A DNA stretch of 64,000 nucleotides from Undibacterium sp. KW1 (GTDB taxonomy: Bacteria; Pseudomonadota; Gammaproteobacteria; Burkholderiales; Burkholderiaceae_D), in assembly GCF_009937955.1 (NCBI RefSeq), contig NZ_AP018439.1, forward strand, positions 6,200,001-6,264,000, in the 5' to 3' direction. The translations under genes were made by a program, and so were the position numbers. The notes beneath the pieces were generated by a model. That model had not been told where the DNA came from and ran no database searches. It saw nothing but the letters and a program-made list of their open reading frames with translations. This document shows positions 35,496 to 44,762 of this stretch, piece after piece. Within the stretch, counting starts at the first letter, position 1, and every line of letters begins with the position of its first letter.

Positions 35496-36926
35496 TTACT
35501 CTTTCGTCTCGCTCAGTAATTGCTTGAGGTTCATATGCAGGTTTTCTGCCTGTATGGGCTTGTGCATCAGTGTCAATGCAGCGGCCTTGGCGGCTTCTGA
35601 CAATTGTGGCGAGATATTGCCTGTGATGAGTATGGCGGGTATTTGCAGATTGAATTCTTCACGCAGCTTGGCAACCAGGTCTATGCCGTTTTCATTGGAA
35701 CCAAGACGGTAATCACAGATCAGCAAATCAGGAATCTTGATTTCTTCACTGCATAGTGCCATCGCCTCTTTGCCGGACGTGGCGGTAATGACGCGGGCAT
35801 CCCAGAGTTCCAGCAAGGCACGCATGGCTGTTAATATGCTCTCGTCATCATCAATGACGACGATCAGTGCTTGCAGCAGGGAAGCGCTGTTGCTGGCCTT
35901 GCTGCGGCCATGTTTGTCTGTTACATCCTGACTGGCAGCCAGAGGCAGGCTGATGGCAAATGTCGAGCCCTGCCCAGGCTGTGATTGCAATTTGATGGGA
36001 ATGTGCAAGAGTCGTACCAGTCTTTGTACGATGGCCAGGCCCAGCCCCATGCCTGCGGTGTTGCGTCGGGATTCAGATGCTGACTCTACCTGGAAGAATT
36101 CTTCAAAAATGGTTTCCTGGTCATGTTTCGAAATACCTATGCCGGTATCTTCCACGGCGATCTGCAACTGCTGGTCAAACTCCAGGCACTTGACCACGAC
36201 CTGGCCTTTTGGGGTGTAACGCAGGGCGTTCGCAATCAGGTTGCGCAGTATCTGTTCGACCAGGTCGGCATCGCTATTGACAATGGCCATGCTGTGGTGG
36301 ATTTCAAAATGCAGGCCCTTGGCGATTGCCTGGGGCGTGAATTCCACATCGAGTTTTCCTAGTACTTCGGCAATCGCAAATTCCTGTAATTGCGGTTCGA
36401 CGATTTGCGCATCCAGGCGTGACAGGTCGAGCAGATTTGCAAACATGTCATCCATGGTGCGTGCACAGTTTCTGAGGTTGTTCACGACAGGGCGCACAGC
36501 GGCTGGCAGTTCAAAACTGAACAGTGCACCGAGATAGAGATTCAGCGCATGCATGGGCTGGCGCAGATCATGGCTGGCAACGGCCAGAAAGCGTGTCAGT
36601 TCGCTTTGTTGCGCTTCTTGCCGTTTATTCACTTTCAGCAAAGTCTGGTTGATTTTTTCGAGTTCTTCTTTTTGCGCCTGTATTTCCGCAGTCCTGAGCC
36701 TGATTTCAGTTTCCAGTACCCGCTTCTGCCGTTTCAGGGCGCGCACATGCCAGGTATAAGCCGCAGTAATGATAGCCAGTGCCACCAGGGTCAGCGTCAG
36801 CCAGAACCAGATGTCTTGCCCGTGGGGTGATGTCAGGCCAGCGGCAGGCGCGGCTGCTCCGGCCACTTGCCAGGGATAAGCCAGCATGGCAAAGACTGTC
36901 AGCAGGCAGTTGCGGAAATTAGCCAT
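35496..36926 (-). CDS. Hybrid sensor histidine kinase/response regulator
   Basis: I chose ATG 36926 (MANFRNCLLTVFAMLAYPWQ) because it starts a signal-like segment; the longer frame runs through the upstream terminator. The 476-residue protein has one further membrane helix (about 41-62), a coiled coil, and the kinase core with H119 in ASHDLRQPMHALNLYL. ATPase motifs include LRNLIANALRYTP, DTGIGIS and GMGLGLAIVQRL. A receiver domain with D405 in LLICDYRL completes it. There is almost no periplasmic sensor region. The output partner is unknown. Confidence 0.88.
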   Translation of the reverse strand: MANFRNCLLTVFAMLAYPWQVAGAAAPAAGLTSPHGQDIWFWLTLTLVALAIITAAYTWHVRALKRQKRVLETEIRLRTAEIQAQKEELEKINQTLLKVNKRQEAQQSELTRFLAVASHDLRQPMHALNLYLGALFSFELPAAVRPVVNNLRNCARTMDDMFANLLDLSRLDAQIVEPQLQEFAIAEVLGKLDVEFTPQAIAKGLHFEIHHSMAIVNSDADLVEQILRNLIANALRYTPKGQVVVKCLEFDQQLQIAVEDTGIGISKHDQETIFEEFFQVESASESRRNTAGMGLGLAIVQRLVRLLHIPIKLQSQPGQGSTFAISLPLAASQDVTDKHGRSKASNSASLLQALIVVIDDDESILTAMRALLELWDARVITATSGKEAMALCSEEIKIPDLLICDYRLGSNENGIDLVAKLREEFNLQIPAILITGNISPQLSEAAKAAALTLMHKPIQAENLHMNLKQLLSETKE

Positions 36927-37003
36927 CTTGAGGGCATGCGAGGCAAATAAGATGAAATAAGGCTTCAGTATACAGCCTGGAGCAAAATTCCAGCCCTGAA
37001 TGC

Positions 37004-37035
37004 AAAAAAGCCCCACATTGTTGTCCAATGCGGGG
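37004..37035 (-). terminator. Terminator of the ABC transporter operon
   Basis: On the minus strand GCCCCGCATTG / CAATGTGGGGC forms a stem with a short loop and is followed by six T. It lies 24 bases after the ATP-binding protein stop codon. Confidence 0.85.
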
Positions 37036-37058
37036 CTATCTTCGGCTATGAACGGTTT

Positions 37059-38123
37059 TTAATACAGCCAGAGCTTGTCGGCATCAAGTTGCAGATAATA
37101 CTCACCCGGATTCAGCTTGAATGGAGAGTATGCACGCAAGCCATCTTCGGCGTGACCGAACAGGCATTCCCAGCGGTCACCAAGATACATGCAGGTCGTC
37201 AGGGGCAGTTTGATGGCGTTGTCGCTCTGGCTGTCAGTGATCTTGACTTTTTCCAGACGGATGATGGCAGTCGCTTCTTCGCCTACATTCTTGCCACGCA
37301 CAGTCGCTTTCAATTGCGCGCCATTGACACTGATGGTCGCGGTGTCGCCATTGCGCTGCACTACCTTGCCTTTGAGCTTGTTATTGCTGCCCATGAATTC
37401 AGCTGTGAACAAGGTGTCCGGCGTTTCATACATGCTTTGTGGTGTGCCCTGTTGTTCTATGACACCGTTGTTCAATAACAGGATACGGTCAGAGATTGCC
37501 ATCGCCTCACCCTGGTCATGCGTGACCATCAGAGCCGACAGATTCAACCTGACGATCAGTTCACGCAAAAAGGCACGTGCTTCTTCACGCAGTTTGGCAT
37601 CAAGGTTGGACAGGGGTTCATCCAGCAGGATGACGGGCGGGTTATATACCAGTGCCCGCGCAATCGCCACGCGCTGTTGCTGGCCGCCTGACAATTGATG
37701 CGGGAAACGCTCACCCAGATGACCCAGGCCCAGTTGGCCCAGTACATCCTTGACCTTGTCATTGATTTCGCTGGTGCCCAGCTTGCGCAGCTTCAGGCCA
37801 TAGGCGACATTGTCGAATACGGTCTTGTGTGGCCACAGGGCATAGGACTGAAATACCAGGCCCAGGTTGCGCTGTTCTGCAGGTACTTCCAGGCCTTTGC
37901 TGCCGTCAAAAATGGCGCGTTCACCCAGGGTGATGGTGCCGGTCTTCGGTGACTCCAGCCCTGCTACGGCGCGCAGCAGTGTGGTTTTGCCGCTACCCGA
38001 AGGGCCCAGCAGGGCGACCACTTCGCCACGCTGCAAATTCATCGACACCCCTTTGAGGATGGGGTTGGCAGTCGCACCGGAACCATATTCCAGGGTCAGA
38101 TCTTTTACGCTTAATTCAGACAT
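37059..38123 (-). CDS. ABC transporter ATP-binding protein (FbpC/PotA-like)
   Basis: This is the ATPase of a periplasmic-binding-protein importer. The 354-residue protein has Walker A GPSGSGKTT (about 40-48), the Q-loop FQSYALWPHKTV, the signature LSGGQQQR, Walker B VILLDEPLSNLD and the switch VTHDQ. The C-terminal third (about 240-354) is a TOBE-like regulatory domain. It follows the permease gene by 81 bases and ends at a strong terminator. The substrate is discussed under the binding protein. Confidence 0.93.
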   Translation of the reverse strand: MSELSVKDLTLEYGSGATANPILKGVSMNLQRGEVVALLGPSGSGKTTLLRAVAGLESPKTGTITLGERAIFDGSKGLEVPAEQRNLGLVFQSYALWPHKTVFDNVAYGLKLRKLGTSEINDKVKDVLGQLGLGHLGERFPHQLSGGQQQRVAIARALVYNPPVILLDEPLSNLDAKLREEARAFLRELIVRLNLSALMVTHDQGEAMAISDRILLLNNGVIEQQGTPQSMYETPDTLFTAEFMGSNNKLKGKVVQRNGDTATISVNGAQLKATVRGKNVGEEATAIIRLEKVKITDSQSDNAIKLPLTTCMYLGDRWECLFGHAEDGLRAYSPFKLNPGEYYLQLDADKLWLY

Positions 38124-38204
38124 AGTGTGCTCTCGTATAATTTTTTAGGGCTATGTAATGTTTTTGTTCTTGCCGCGCTATCAATGGCTGGTTTAGTGGC
38201 TGGC

Positions 38205-39983
38205 TCAGTGACTCAGTTTCACGCCAAAGCGCAGGGCCAGACCCAGACCTATGGCAACCAGAGTGATATTGATGAAGGACAGCGCCGCCACCAGATCGAC
38301 AGAACCACCCGCCCACAACGAAACGATAAGTGCGCCTATGACCTCAGTACCCGGTGACAGCAGATACACGCCAGTTGAATATTCACGCTCAAAAATCAGG
38401 AAGACCATGAGCCAGGCACCGAGCAGACCAAACTTGACCAATGGCAGGGTTACATCCCGTGTGACCTGGCCACGGCTGGCACCAACAGCACGCGCCGCTT
38501 CTTCGAGTTCAGGGCCAACTTGCAGCAAAGCGGTGGAAATCAAGCGCAAGCCATAGGCCATCCATACGACGGAATAGGCTATCCATACCGAGAAGATGGT
38601 CGAACGCAGGGCGCGCATTTGCGGGATTACATTTTCTATGAGCCAGACGCAGAAGGCATTATCGAATCCCTTAAGACCACCTTCGAGCCAGCTAGGCACG
38701 AACAGGAACACCCACAGGAAAGACAGGCCAGCCAGCAGACCGGGGACTGCACGTGGCACCAGTACGCTATAGTCAAGCAGGCGGGTAATGCCATCCGGTT
38801 TGCGGTGCATGGCCAGGGCGATACCGGCATAGCAAATCACGGCCAGCGCACCACCGATGATACCGATCAGCACAGTATTGAAAATACCGCGCATCAGCGA
38901 AGGTTGCTCCAGGATGTCCCTGAAATGCTGCAGCGTGATCACGTCAGCCAGTTTGACACCTTCCCCCCAGTAAGAGACAAAGGCACGCAGGACGATGCCG
39001 GACAAGGGCAGCACGATAGTAAAGATCAGCCAGGCAGCCAATACAGCAAAGGCCAGCCATTTCCATTTACCCAGTGGCAGCGGTTTTTGGCGTGAGCCCT
39101 TGCCCTTGATCGATACATATTTATTTGCTGACTTCAACAACCAGCGCTGTACCATCACCAGCGGCATGGTCACCGCCACCAGGCAGACAGCCGCTGCCGC
39201 CATCAGGTGATATGAAGGTGTGCCCAGTTTATTGGTCAGCTTGTACAGATAGGTCGCCAGTACCAGATGCCCTTCAGGGTCACCGAGCACCAGCACCAGG
39301 CCGAATACTTCGAAACCAAGGAAGAACACCAGCACGGCAGCAAAGGCCAGCGCAGGCATGATCATGGGCAGGGACACATGCATCGCAACCTGGAAAGGCG
39401 AGGCACCGGCGACACGCGCCGCTTCTTCCACATCCGAGCCCAGGCTCTTCAGCGCAGCGGATGAATACAGATAGACGTGAGGCACATGCGTCAGGCCAGC
39501 GATCAGGACTATGCTGAAGAAGGAATAAATATTCCAGGGTTCAACACCTGTCAATTGTTTGACCCACAGGGTATAAAAGCCTACCGGCCCCATGGAGACG
39601 ACATAGCCAAAACCCATGACCATGGGAGAGACAAAGATAGGCACCAGCAGCATCGGCTCTATCCAGCTACGGCCTGGCAAGTCAGTGCGTATCATCAGAA
39701 ATGCCAGCAAGCCACCGAGAGGAACGGCGATGCCAGCGAGACCGGAGGCAAGGATAAGGCCATTCCAGAAGGCCTGACGGAAATCAGGATCGTCAAAGAT
39801 GAAGCGATAAGAATCGAGTCCCAGTTCTTTTACCGGAGAAAAGAAGGGAGCGTTCAGAAAACTCTGGAACAGTATCAATGACAGCGGCGTAAAAATCGCC
39901 AGCAGCGTCAGGGTCACAACCAGGCCACGCGGCCAGTTGAATTGCGACCACCGGCTGCGCGGAGGTAGACTCAGGGTACTCAT
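38205..39983 (-). CDS. ABC transporter permease, fused double domain (FbpB-like)
   Basis: The 592-residue protein has about 12 membrane helices in two repeated halves. Each half carries the EAA loop that docks the ATPase: EEAARVAGASPFQVAMHVSLP in the first (about 192-212; read as EEAARVAGAS then VSLP) and EEAARAVGASRGQVTRDVTL in the second. Such fused permeases are typical of Fe(III), 2-aminoethylphosphonate and hexose-phosphate importers (FbpB and AfuB types). It lies between the binding-protein and ATPase genes. Confidence 0.92.
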   Translation of the reverse strand: MSTLSLPPRSRWSQFNWPRGLVVTLTLLAIFTPLSLILFQSFLNAPFFSPVKELGLDSYRFIFDDPDFRQAFWNGLILASGLAGIAVPLGGLLAFLMIRTDLPGRSWIEPMLLVPIFVSPMVMGFGYVVSMGPVGFYTLWVKQLTGVEPWNIYSFFSIVLIAGLTHVPHVYLYSSAALKSLGSDVEEAARVAGASPFQVAMHVSLPMIMPALAFAAVLVFFLGFEVFGLVLVLGDPEGHLVLATYLYKLTNKLGTPSYHLMAAAAVCLVAVTMPLVMVQRWLLKSANKYVSIKGKGSRQKPLPLGKWKWLAFAVLAAWLIFTIVLPLSGIVLRAFVSYWGEGVKLADVITLQHFRDILEQPSLMRGIFNTVLIGIIGGALAVICYAGIALAMHRKPDGITRLLDYSVLVPRAVPGLLAGLSFLWVFLFVPSWLEGGLKGFDNAFCVWLIENVIPQMRALRSTIFSVWIAYSVVWMAYGLRLISTALLQVGPELEEAARAVGASRGQVTRDVTLPLVKFGLLGAWLMVFLIFEREYSTGVYLLSPGTEVIGALIVSLWAGGSVDLVAALSFINITLVAIGLGLALRFGVKLSH

Positions 39984-40074
39984 GCTTAGCCCAATATCAA
40001 GGGTTGAGATTCAATCAGAATGCGATTCGCCATACAGGCATTGCGGGGAAAATATCCCGCAGGAAGAGCCGTTT

Positions 40075-40106
40075 GGCACCGTACAGCTTAAAACCGGCAC
40101 GGTGCC
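40075..40106 (-). other. Hairpin between binding-protein and permease genes
   Basis: GGCACCGT (40075-40082) pairs with ACGGTGCC (40099-40106). It lies just after the binding-protein stop codon and has no T tract. Such hairpins often stabilise the upstream mRNA so that the binding protein is made in excess over the permease. A second hairpin, GCGGG / CCCGC, is at 40043-40060. Confidence 0.5.
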
Positions 40107-40113
40107 CGCAGGC

Positions 40114-41229
40114 TTATTTTTTGCCTGCTGTTTCTTTCCATTGTTTCAGGAAAGCGAGGCGTTTGTTTTGATCAAGATACTGCAACAACATGGGATTGAC
40201 TGGCAAAGGTTTGAGGCCGATACCGATGAGTTTTGCCAGATCGGAATAAGTGGTTTCACCCTTGACGTCGGCACGTATGGCATACAGCTTGGCTTCATTC
40301 GCAATCATGGTCTGGCCGCGTTTGGACAGGGTGTAATCCAGCCACAGTTTGGCCGCATTCGGGTGCTTGGCTGTCTTGCTGATGAACATCACGCGTGACA
40401 GCACCAGGGTGTAATCTTTAGGGATTTGCACACCTATGGATGGATCCTTGGCAGCACGTACCAGGGCATAAGAGCCGAGGATGTTATAACCGAGCAGGTT
40501 CTCGCCGGAAGACAGGCGTTCCAGCATGGTGCCGGTAGATGATTGCACGCGCACGCTGGCATTGCCAAAGGCTTTCGCCAGGTCCCAGAATTCCTTGTTT
40601 TCACGGCTGTCCTGGGTGATGAACATGAAACCTACGCCAGATTTTTCGATGTCGTAAGTAGTGACCTTGTTCTTGAATTTATCCAGCTTGCTGTTGATGA
40701 GCTTGGCAAATTCGGCATGGGTTTTTGGTACTTCATCGGCTGTTACCAGGCGCTTGTTATAGACGAAGACCGCTGGTTCAAAAGTTGTGCCGTAAGCGGA
40801 ATTGTTCCAGATCGCCCATTGCGGTATGCCGCTGATTTCTGGTGATGCATATTGCAGGCCATAACCGTCAGATACCAGCTTGGTCTGCAAATCCATGGCA
40901 GATGACCACATCAGGTCGGCGCTGTTGCCGCCTGCGGCCATTTCCGAGATATAGCGGTTATACACTTCGGTGGAATTCATGTCATTGTATTCAACCTGCA
41001 CGTCCGGGTACATGCTGCGGAAATCCTTGATCAGCGGTTCCACGGCTTTGGTGTCGGTCGCGCTATAGATGACCAGTTTGCCTTCTTTTTTGGCTCCATC
41101 GACGATCTTGCTGTAGTCAGCGGGGTAACCGGCAGGTGCCTGTGCTTGCGCCGCAGTTTGGGCACTCAGCAGCACGCTGCCCGTAGCCAGCGCGAGCATA
41201 CTCTTGACGAAAAGTCTTTTTGTTTGCAT
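40114..41229 (-). CDS. ABC transporter periplasmic substrate-binding protein (FbpA/AfuA-like)
   Basis: The 371-residue protein has a signal peptide (cleavage near AQAQA) and the class of fold seen in FbpA and AfuA: GKLVIYSATDTKAVEPLIKD, MNSTEVYNRYISEMAAGG, SADLMWSSAMD. Position TTYDIEKSGVGF lacks the paired tyrosines that bind Fe(III) in FbpA, so a phosphorylated or organic ligand seems more likely than iron. GGAGAAG precedes ATG 41229. It is the first gene of the ABC unit, and two unrelated binding-protein genes lie upstream on the same strand. Confidence 0.88.
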   Translation of the reverse strand: MQTKRLFVKSMLALATGSVLLSAQTAAQAQAPAGYPADYSKIVDGAKKEGKLVIYSATDTKAVEPLIKDFRSMYPDVQVEYNDMNSTEVYNRYISEMAAGGNSADLMWSSAMDLQTKLVSDGYGLQYASPEISGIPQWAIWNNSAYGTTFEPAVFVYNKRLVTADEVPKTHAEFAKLINSKLDKFKNKVTTYDIEKSGVGFMFITQDSRENKEFWDLAKAFGNASVRVQSSTGTMLERLSSGENLLGYNILGSYALVRAAKDPSIGVQIPKDYTLVLSRVMFISKTAKHPNAAKLWLDYTLSKRGQTMIANEAKLYAIRADVKGETTYSDLAKLIGIGLKPLPVNPMLLQYLDQNKRLAFLKQWKETAGKK

Positions 41230-41302
41230 TTGTCTTCTCCTGTTATTGTTTGTACTTTAGTACCAAGTGATAAGGGTTATAGGGTTTACTCATGACAGGG
41301 CA

Positions 41303-42283
41303 CTAACGCACCATGCCAAATTCTTTTGCCTGCAGACGGTAATTATTGACGGCTTTCTGTATGTAATCGGTCAGCTCCTTGCCTGTCATGGCGAAAGGAA
41401 ACAGGCCGTGAATTTTTCTTTGTTCATCAAAGGCTGGGGTGTTCATCGCCTGCTGGAAATGCTCCACCCATTTCTGGTAATCGCGGTCGCTGACCTGCGG
41501 GCCCATATAGACGCCGCGTATGATGGGCCAGGTCACGTCGAAACCCTGTTCACGCGCAGTAGGCACATTCGCCAACGGGCCGGGCAGGCGGGCATCGGAC
41601 AGCACCGCCAGCACACGTATCTTGTCATCCCGCGCATGCAGGCTGGCTTCCGATGCATCGCCTGATACTGCCTGTACATGGTCTGCCAGCAGGGCTGTGA
41701 AAGATTCGCCACCGCCTTCAAAGGCCACCAGGCGCATGCTCTTGGGGTCTATGCCTGCCTGTTTGCCGACCTGGGCCATTTTCAGCCAGTCCTGGCTGCC
41801 AACAGTGCCACCGGCACCGATGGCGATATTTGCGGGCTTGCTCTTGATCGCATCCATCAGTTCGCGCAGGTTCTTGTAGGGTGAATCCTTGCGCACCGCG
41901 ATCATGCCGTAATCGGTACCGATAGCTGCGACCCAGCGCACATGGCTGGCGTCCGATTTGCCAAACTTGCCCTCTGCCAGGTTCAGCAGCGAGCCGCCGG
42001 AATACGCAACCAGGGTATTCGCCTCGGCTTTTCTTTGGGTAATGATGGTGGTCCAGGCGATAGCGCCGACGCCGCCAGGCAGGTAATTGATCTGCATGGG
42101 CTGGCTCACGGTTGCCTGCTGTGCCAGCTTGCAGGTCAGGTCCATGCCACCACCGGGTTTGGCCGGGACTATGCAGGTGGCTGCTTCATGCTTTTCTGCT
42201 GCTTCCGGCCTGGCGGCAAACGCCTGCAGGCTGGCCAGCAGGCTGCAGAGCAGGAAAGTCAGTTGGGCAGGCCGGATATGCAT
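41303..42283 (-). CDS. TctC/Bug-family periplasmic receptor, orphan
   Basis: The 326-residue protein has a signal peptide (cleavage near LQAFA). The Bug/TctC hallmarks are present: IVPAKPGGGMDLTCK, INYLPGGVGAIAWTTI, AIGAGGTVGSQDW and LVAFEGGGESFTALLADHVQAV. Such receptors normally feed TctAB carriers with carboxylates, but no tctA or tctB is in the window. In Bordetella a related receptor (BctC) also signals to a TctE-type kinase. Here a TctDE-like pair is encoded nearby, so a sensing role is a fair inference. Confidence 0.88.
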   Translation of the reverse strand: MHIRPAQLTFLLCSLLASLQAFAARPEAAEKHEAATCIVPAKPGGGMDLTCKLAQQATVSQPMQINYLPGGVGAIAWTTIITQRKAEANTLVAYSGGSLLNLAEGKFGKSDASHVRWVAAIGTDYGMIAVRKDSPYKNLRELMDAIKSKPANIAIGAGGTVGSQDWLKMAQVGKQAGIDPKSMRLVAFEGGGESFTALLADHVQAVSGDASEASLHARDDKIRVLAVLSDARLPGPLANVPTAREQGFDVTWPIIRGVYMGPQVSDRDYQKWVEHFQQAMNTPAFDEQRKIHGLFPFAMTGKELTDYIQKAVNNYRLQAKEFGMVR

Positions 42284-42363
42284 GTTAAGACCATAGGCTA
42301 AGGGTTACATGGATCATACCGAAGTGAAACTTTCAGTAGGCTTTCACGAAATACTGGCATAGC

Positions 42364-43479
42364 TTATCTTAATATGATGCCATTTTTGCCAACAATGGTC
42401 AGCTCTACAAAATGTGAGCCATCATGGTCCTTGGGACCATAGCTGACTTCTACCCCGCCCAGATCGACATTGCGCATGTTCTCCAGCGCCTGCAGCAGCT
42501 TTTTGGAATCTGGATTATTGCCAGCACGGCGCAAGGCTTCTGCCATTAATTTTGCAGCAACATAACCTTCCAGTACAGCATAGGACAAAGGCGGCGGATT
42601 TTTGGCCGATTTCAGTACTTTTTGCAGTTCTTTGACCACGGGTATACCTATGTCACGCGGATAAGGCATGACCTGCATGACGCCTATGCCACGTCCCTCT
42701 GCCCCCAGGGATTTGAAGAAATCATCAGAATTAACATTCGACAGCATCAGAAATTGTGGTCTTTGCCCCAGTTTCTGCATTTGCCGTATGAAGTCGGCGC
42801 AGGCGGCTGGGGTACAGGCCATTAACACCGCCTGTGGCGATGCTGCCGCGATACTGACAACGGCGGCATCGACTTTCATTTCTTTCCTGTCATATTTGGC
42901 GATGACGGCGGCACGCATGCCGCGTTTTTCCAGGTTGCTGACAAAACCGTTCAGGCCATCTTTGCCAAAGCTGTCATCCTGGTGCAGGATGGCCAGTTTG
43001 CTGAGCTTGAGTTCCGCCAGCGAAGCCACCATCTTGGCCGCCTCATCCTGATAGCTGGCACGCAGGTTGAATACGTGGGCATGCAGCGGCTGGTGCAGGC
43101 TTTGCGCACCGGAGAAAGGCGCAATCAGCGGGATCGCATGCTTTTCCAGCAGCGGCAGTATGGCTTCTATGGTAGGTGTACTGCGGTAGCCAAACAGGGC
43201 TATCGCATGGTCTTCATTGATGAGTTTCAGGGTATTTTCTTTGGTTAGCGCCGGATCGCGTTTGTCGTCATAGCTGATGAATTCTATGCTTTTTCCATGG
43301 ATGCCACCCTGGCCGTTCAGCGCATCAAAATACAGTTGCGCCCCTTCGCGGTTCTCTTTTCCGGTGGCCTGGCCGGATAATTCTACCGACTGGCCGATGA
43401 CGATTTTACCGTCTGCACTGGCGAGGGCGGGACAGATCAAACAGGCGAGCAGGAAGAAACTGAGGCGTAAGGGCATCAT
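42364..43479 (-). CDS. LivK-type ABC transporter substrate-binding protein
   Basis: I chose ATG 43479 because it begins a signal peptide (MMPLRLSFFLLACLICPALA) with GGAGAC about 9 bases upstream; the longer frame is not supported. The 371-residue protein has the type I periplasmic fold: IVIGQSVELSGQATGKENR, FISYDDKRDPALTKENT, ALFGYRSTPTIEAILP and VLEGYVAAKLMAEALRRAG. No branched-chain permease genes are adjacent. It is the first gene on the minus strand facing the TctDE-like pair. Confidence 0.87.
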   Translation of the reverse strand: MMPLRLSFFLLACLICPALASADGKIVIGQSVELSGQATGKENREGAQLYFDALNGQGGIHGKSIEFISYDDKRDPALTKENTLKLINEDHAIALFGYRSTPTIEAILPLLEKHAIPLIAPFSGAQSLHQPLHAHVFNLRASYQDEAAKMVASLAELKLSKLAILHQDDSFGKDGLNGFVSNLEKRGMRAAVIAKYDRKEMKVDAAVVSIAAASPQAVLMACTPAACADFIRQMQKLGQRPQFLMLSNVNSDDFFKSLGAEGRGIGVMQVMPYPRDIGIPVVKELQKVLKSAKNPPPLSYAVLEGYVAAKLMAEALRRAGNNPDSKKLLQALENMRNVDLGGVEVSYGPKDHDGSHFVELTIVGKNGIILR

Positions 43480-43724
43480 GATGGTAGTCTCCGGAATTTT
43501 TTTTGTAAGGGAGCATAGAGCCGGGGAGCTTTCAGTTTGCTTGCAGTGAAGGGGCTTTTGGGAGATTTGTGATGCGAGAATATTCAAGCGTTGTGTGCAT
43601 TGGGATAATCTTATTAATGTCATTCCTGCGTGCTTTTGGCAGGAATCTAGTGGCGTTCATCGTATGCCGTATTGCTCGTTACATGACGTACTTTGACAAA
43701 AACGTTTGCCCTCCGTAGATACAA

Positions 43725-43821
43725 GCCGGGTCTCGGCCCGGCAGCCGAAATACTTTCTTTGCGTCGCCAAAGTAAGTATTCAAAGAAAGGCGACCCAGGC
43801 GTCGTCGCCCCCTAGAGGGGG
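43725..43821. repeat. Hairpin-rich dispersed repeat
   Basis: Three hairpins follow each other: GCCGGG-N6-CCCGGC (43725-43742), CTTTCTTTG / CAAAGAAAG (43753-43761 with 43781-43789) and CCCCCT-AG-AGGGGG (43808-43821). The middle part, with TTTCTTTGCGTCGCCAAAG and AAAGGCGACCC, resembles a widespread proteobacterial extragenic repeat as I recall it. No ORF of note is present. Confidence 0.65.
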
Positions 43822-44017
43822 TTCCCGTTTGTGCAGTACACGTGGGAACTGCTAACGTCAAAAACAACATCAACCCCAAAGTCAAACCCAACAGCAACAG
43901 CAACGCCATTACGTCCACTCTTTAGAAAATTACCTAAAAACAATCTCACCAATACAAACAGCATTGTTATTTTGACCTTTCATTCCCACATAGACCGTCC
44001 TTTTCTTGTCATAAATA

Positions 44018-44034
44018 GTCACACAGATAGTGAC
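44018..44034. promoter_or_regulatory. Candidate operator of the TctD-like regulator
   Basis: GTCAC-N7-GTGAC lies 54 bases upstream of the response-regulator start, in the region shared with the divergent binding-protein genes. The position fits a regulator-binding site, but no binding specificity is known to me. Confidence 0.35.
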
Positions 44035-44087
44035 GCCTTTGAGTCAGGCTGGTAGCCTAGCGTGTATCCGGAGCAAACAGGCTGTGT

Positions 44088-44762
44088 ATGCGCATACTAT
44101 TAGTTGAAGACCATATCGAGTTGTCCCACTGGCTGGCCAAGGCGCTGCGGGACGCCCACCTGACCGTGGAAACCGCCATGAACGGGGCAGATGCCGATGC
44201 GCTCCTGCATACCCAGGAATATGCGCTGGTCATTTTGGATCTGAGCTTGCCAAAAATGGATGGCATGGAGGTGTTGAAGCGCATGCGCGCGCGTGGCAGC
44301 AAGACGCCAGTGCTCATTTTGACAGCCCGTGGTGGCCTCAATGACAGGGTGCAGGGTTTGAATTCAGGTGCAGATGATTATCTGCCCAAACCTTTTGAGC
44401 TGGCTGAACTCGAAGCGCGCGTCAAAGCCCTGTTGCGGCGTGCCCAGGGTAATGAAGCGGTGACCCTGACTTGTGGTGCCCTGAGTTTTGATACCGTCAT
44501 ACGGCAGTTTCACTATGAAGGTCAGCCCTTGTCGCTGACGCCGCGAGAATATGCGGTGCTGGAAACCCTGATCAGCCGCCCTGGTCAGGCAGTATCCAAG
44601 GACAAGCTGTTCGATGAAGTGTTTGCCCTTGATGATGACGCCAATCTCGATGCTATAGAAATTTATATCCACCGCCTGCGGAAGAAACTGGATACCGTCA
44701 GCACCGGCAAGGTTGTCATCGTTACCCTGCGTGGCATAGGTTATCTGCTGGAAGCACGCTGA
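44088..44762 (+). CDS. OmpR-family response regulator (TctD/QseB-like)
   Basis: The 224-residue protein has a receiver domain with acidic pocket VEDH and phospho-acceptor D51 (VILDLSLPKMDG), the switch Thr in LILTARG, and Lys in YLPKPFELAELEARV. The C-terminal winged helix includes LSLTPREYAVLETLI and IEIYIHRLRKKLD. Its stop overlaps the kinase start (TGATG), so the pair is translationally coupled. It probably regulates the divergent transport genes, as TctD does. Confidence 0.92.
   Translation: MRILLVEDHIELSHWLAKALRDAHLTVETAMNGADADALLHTQEYALVILDLSLPKMDGMEVLKRMRARGSKTPVLILTARGGLNDRVQGLNSGADDYLPKPFELAELEARVKALLRRAQGNEAVTLTCGALSFDTVIRQFHYEGQPLSLTPREYAVLETLISRPGQAVSKDKLFDEVFALDDDANLDAIEIYIHRLRKKLDTVSTGKVVIVTLRGIGYLLEAR

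Larger units (their letters stand above)
43480..44087. other. Divergent intergenic region containing a dispersed repeat
   Basis: This gap of about 600 bases separates the LivK-type gene from the TctD-like regulator. Positions 43725-43821 hold a repeat described separately. The part near 44000 has an inverted repeat that may be an operator. Weak open frames across it have no family signature and I do not call them genes. Confidence 0.5.

Noticed and set aside
43679..43918. 79-codon frame with a hydrophobic start
   Set aside because: It runs through the hairpin repeat, and similar frames in other genomes are by-products of that repeat.
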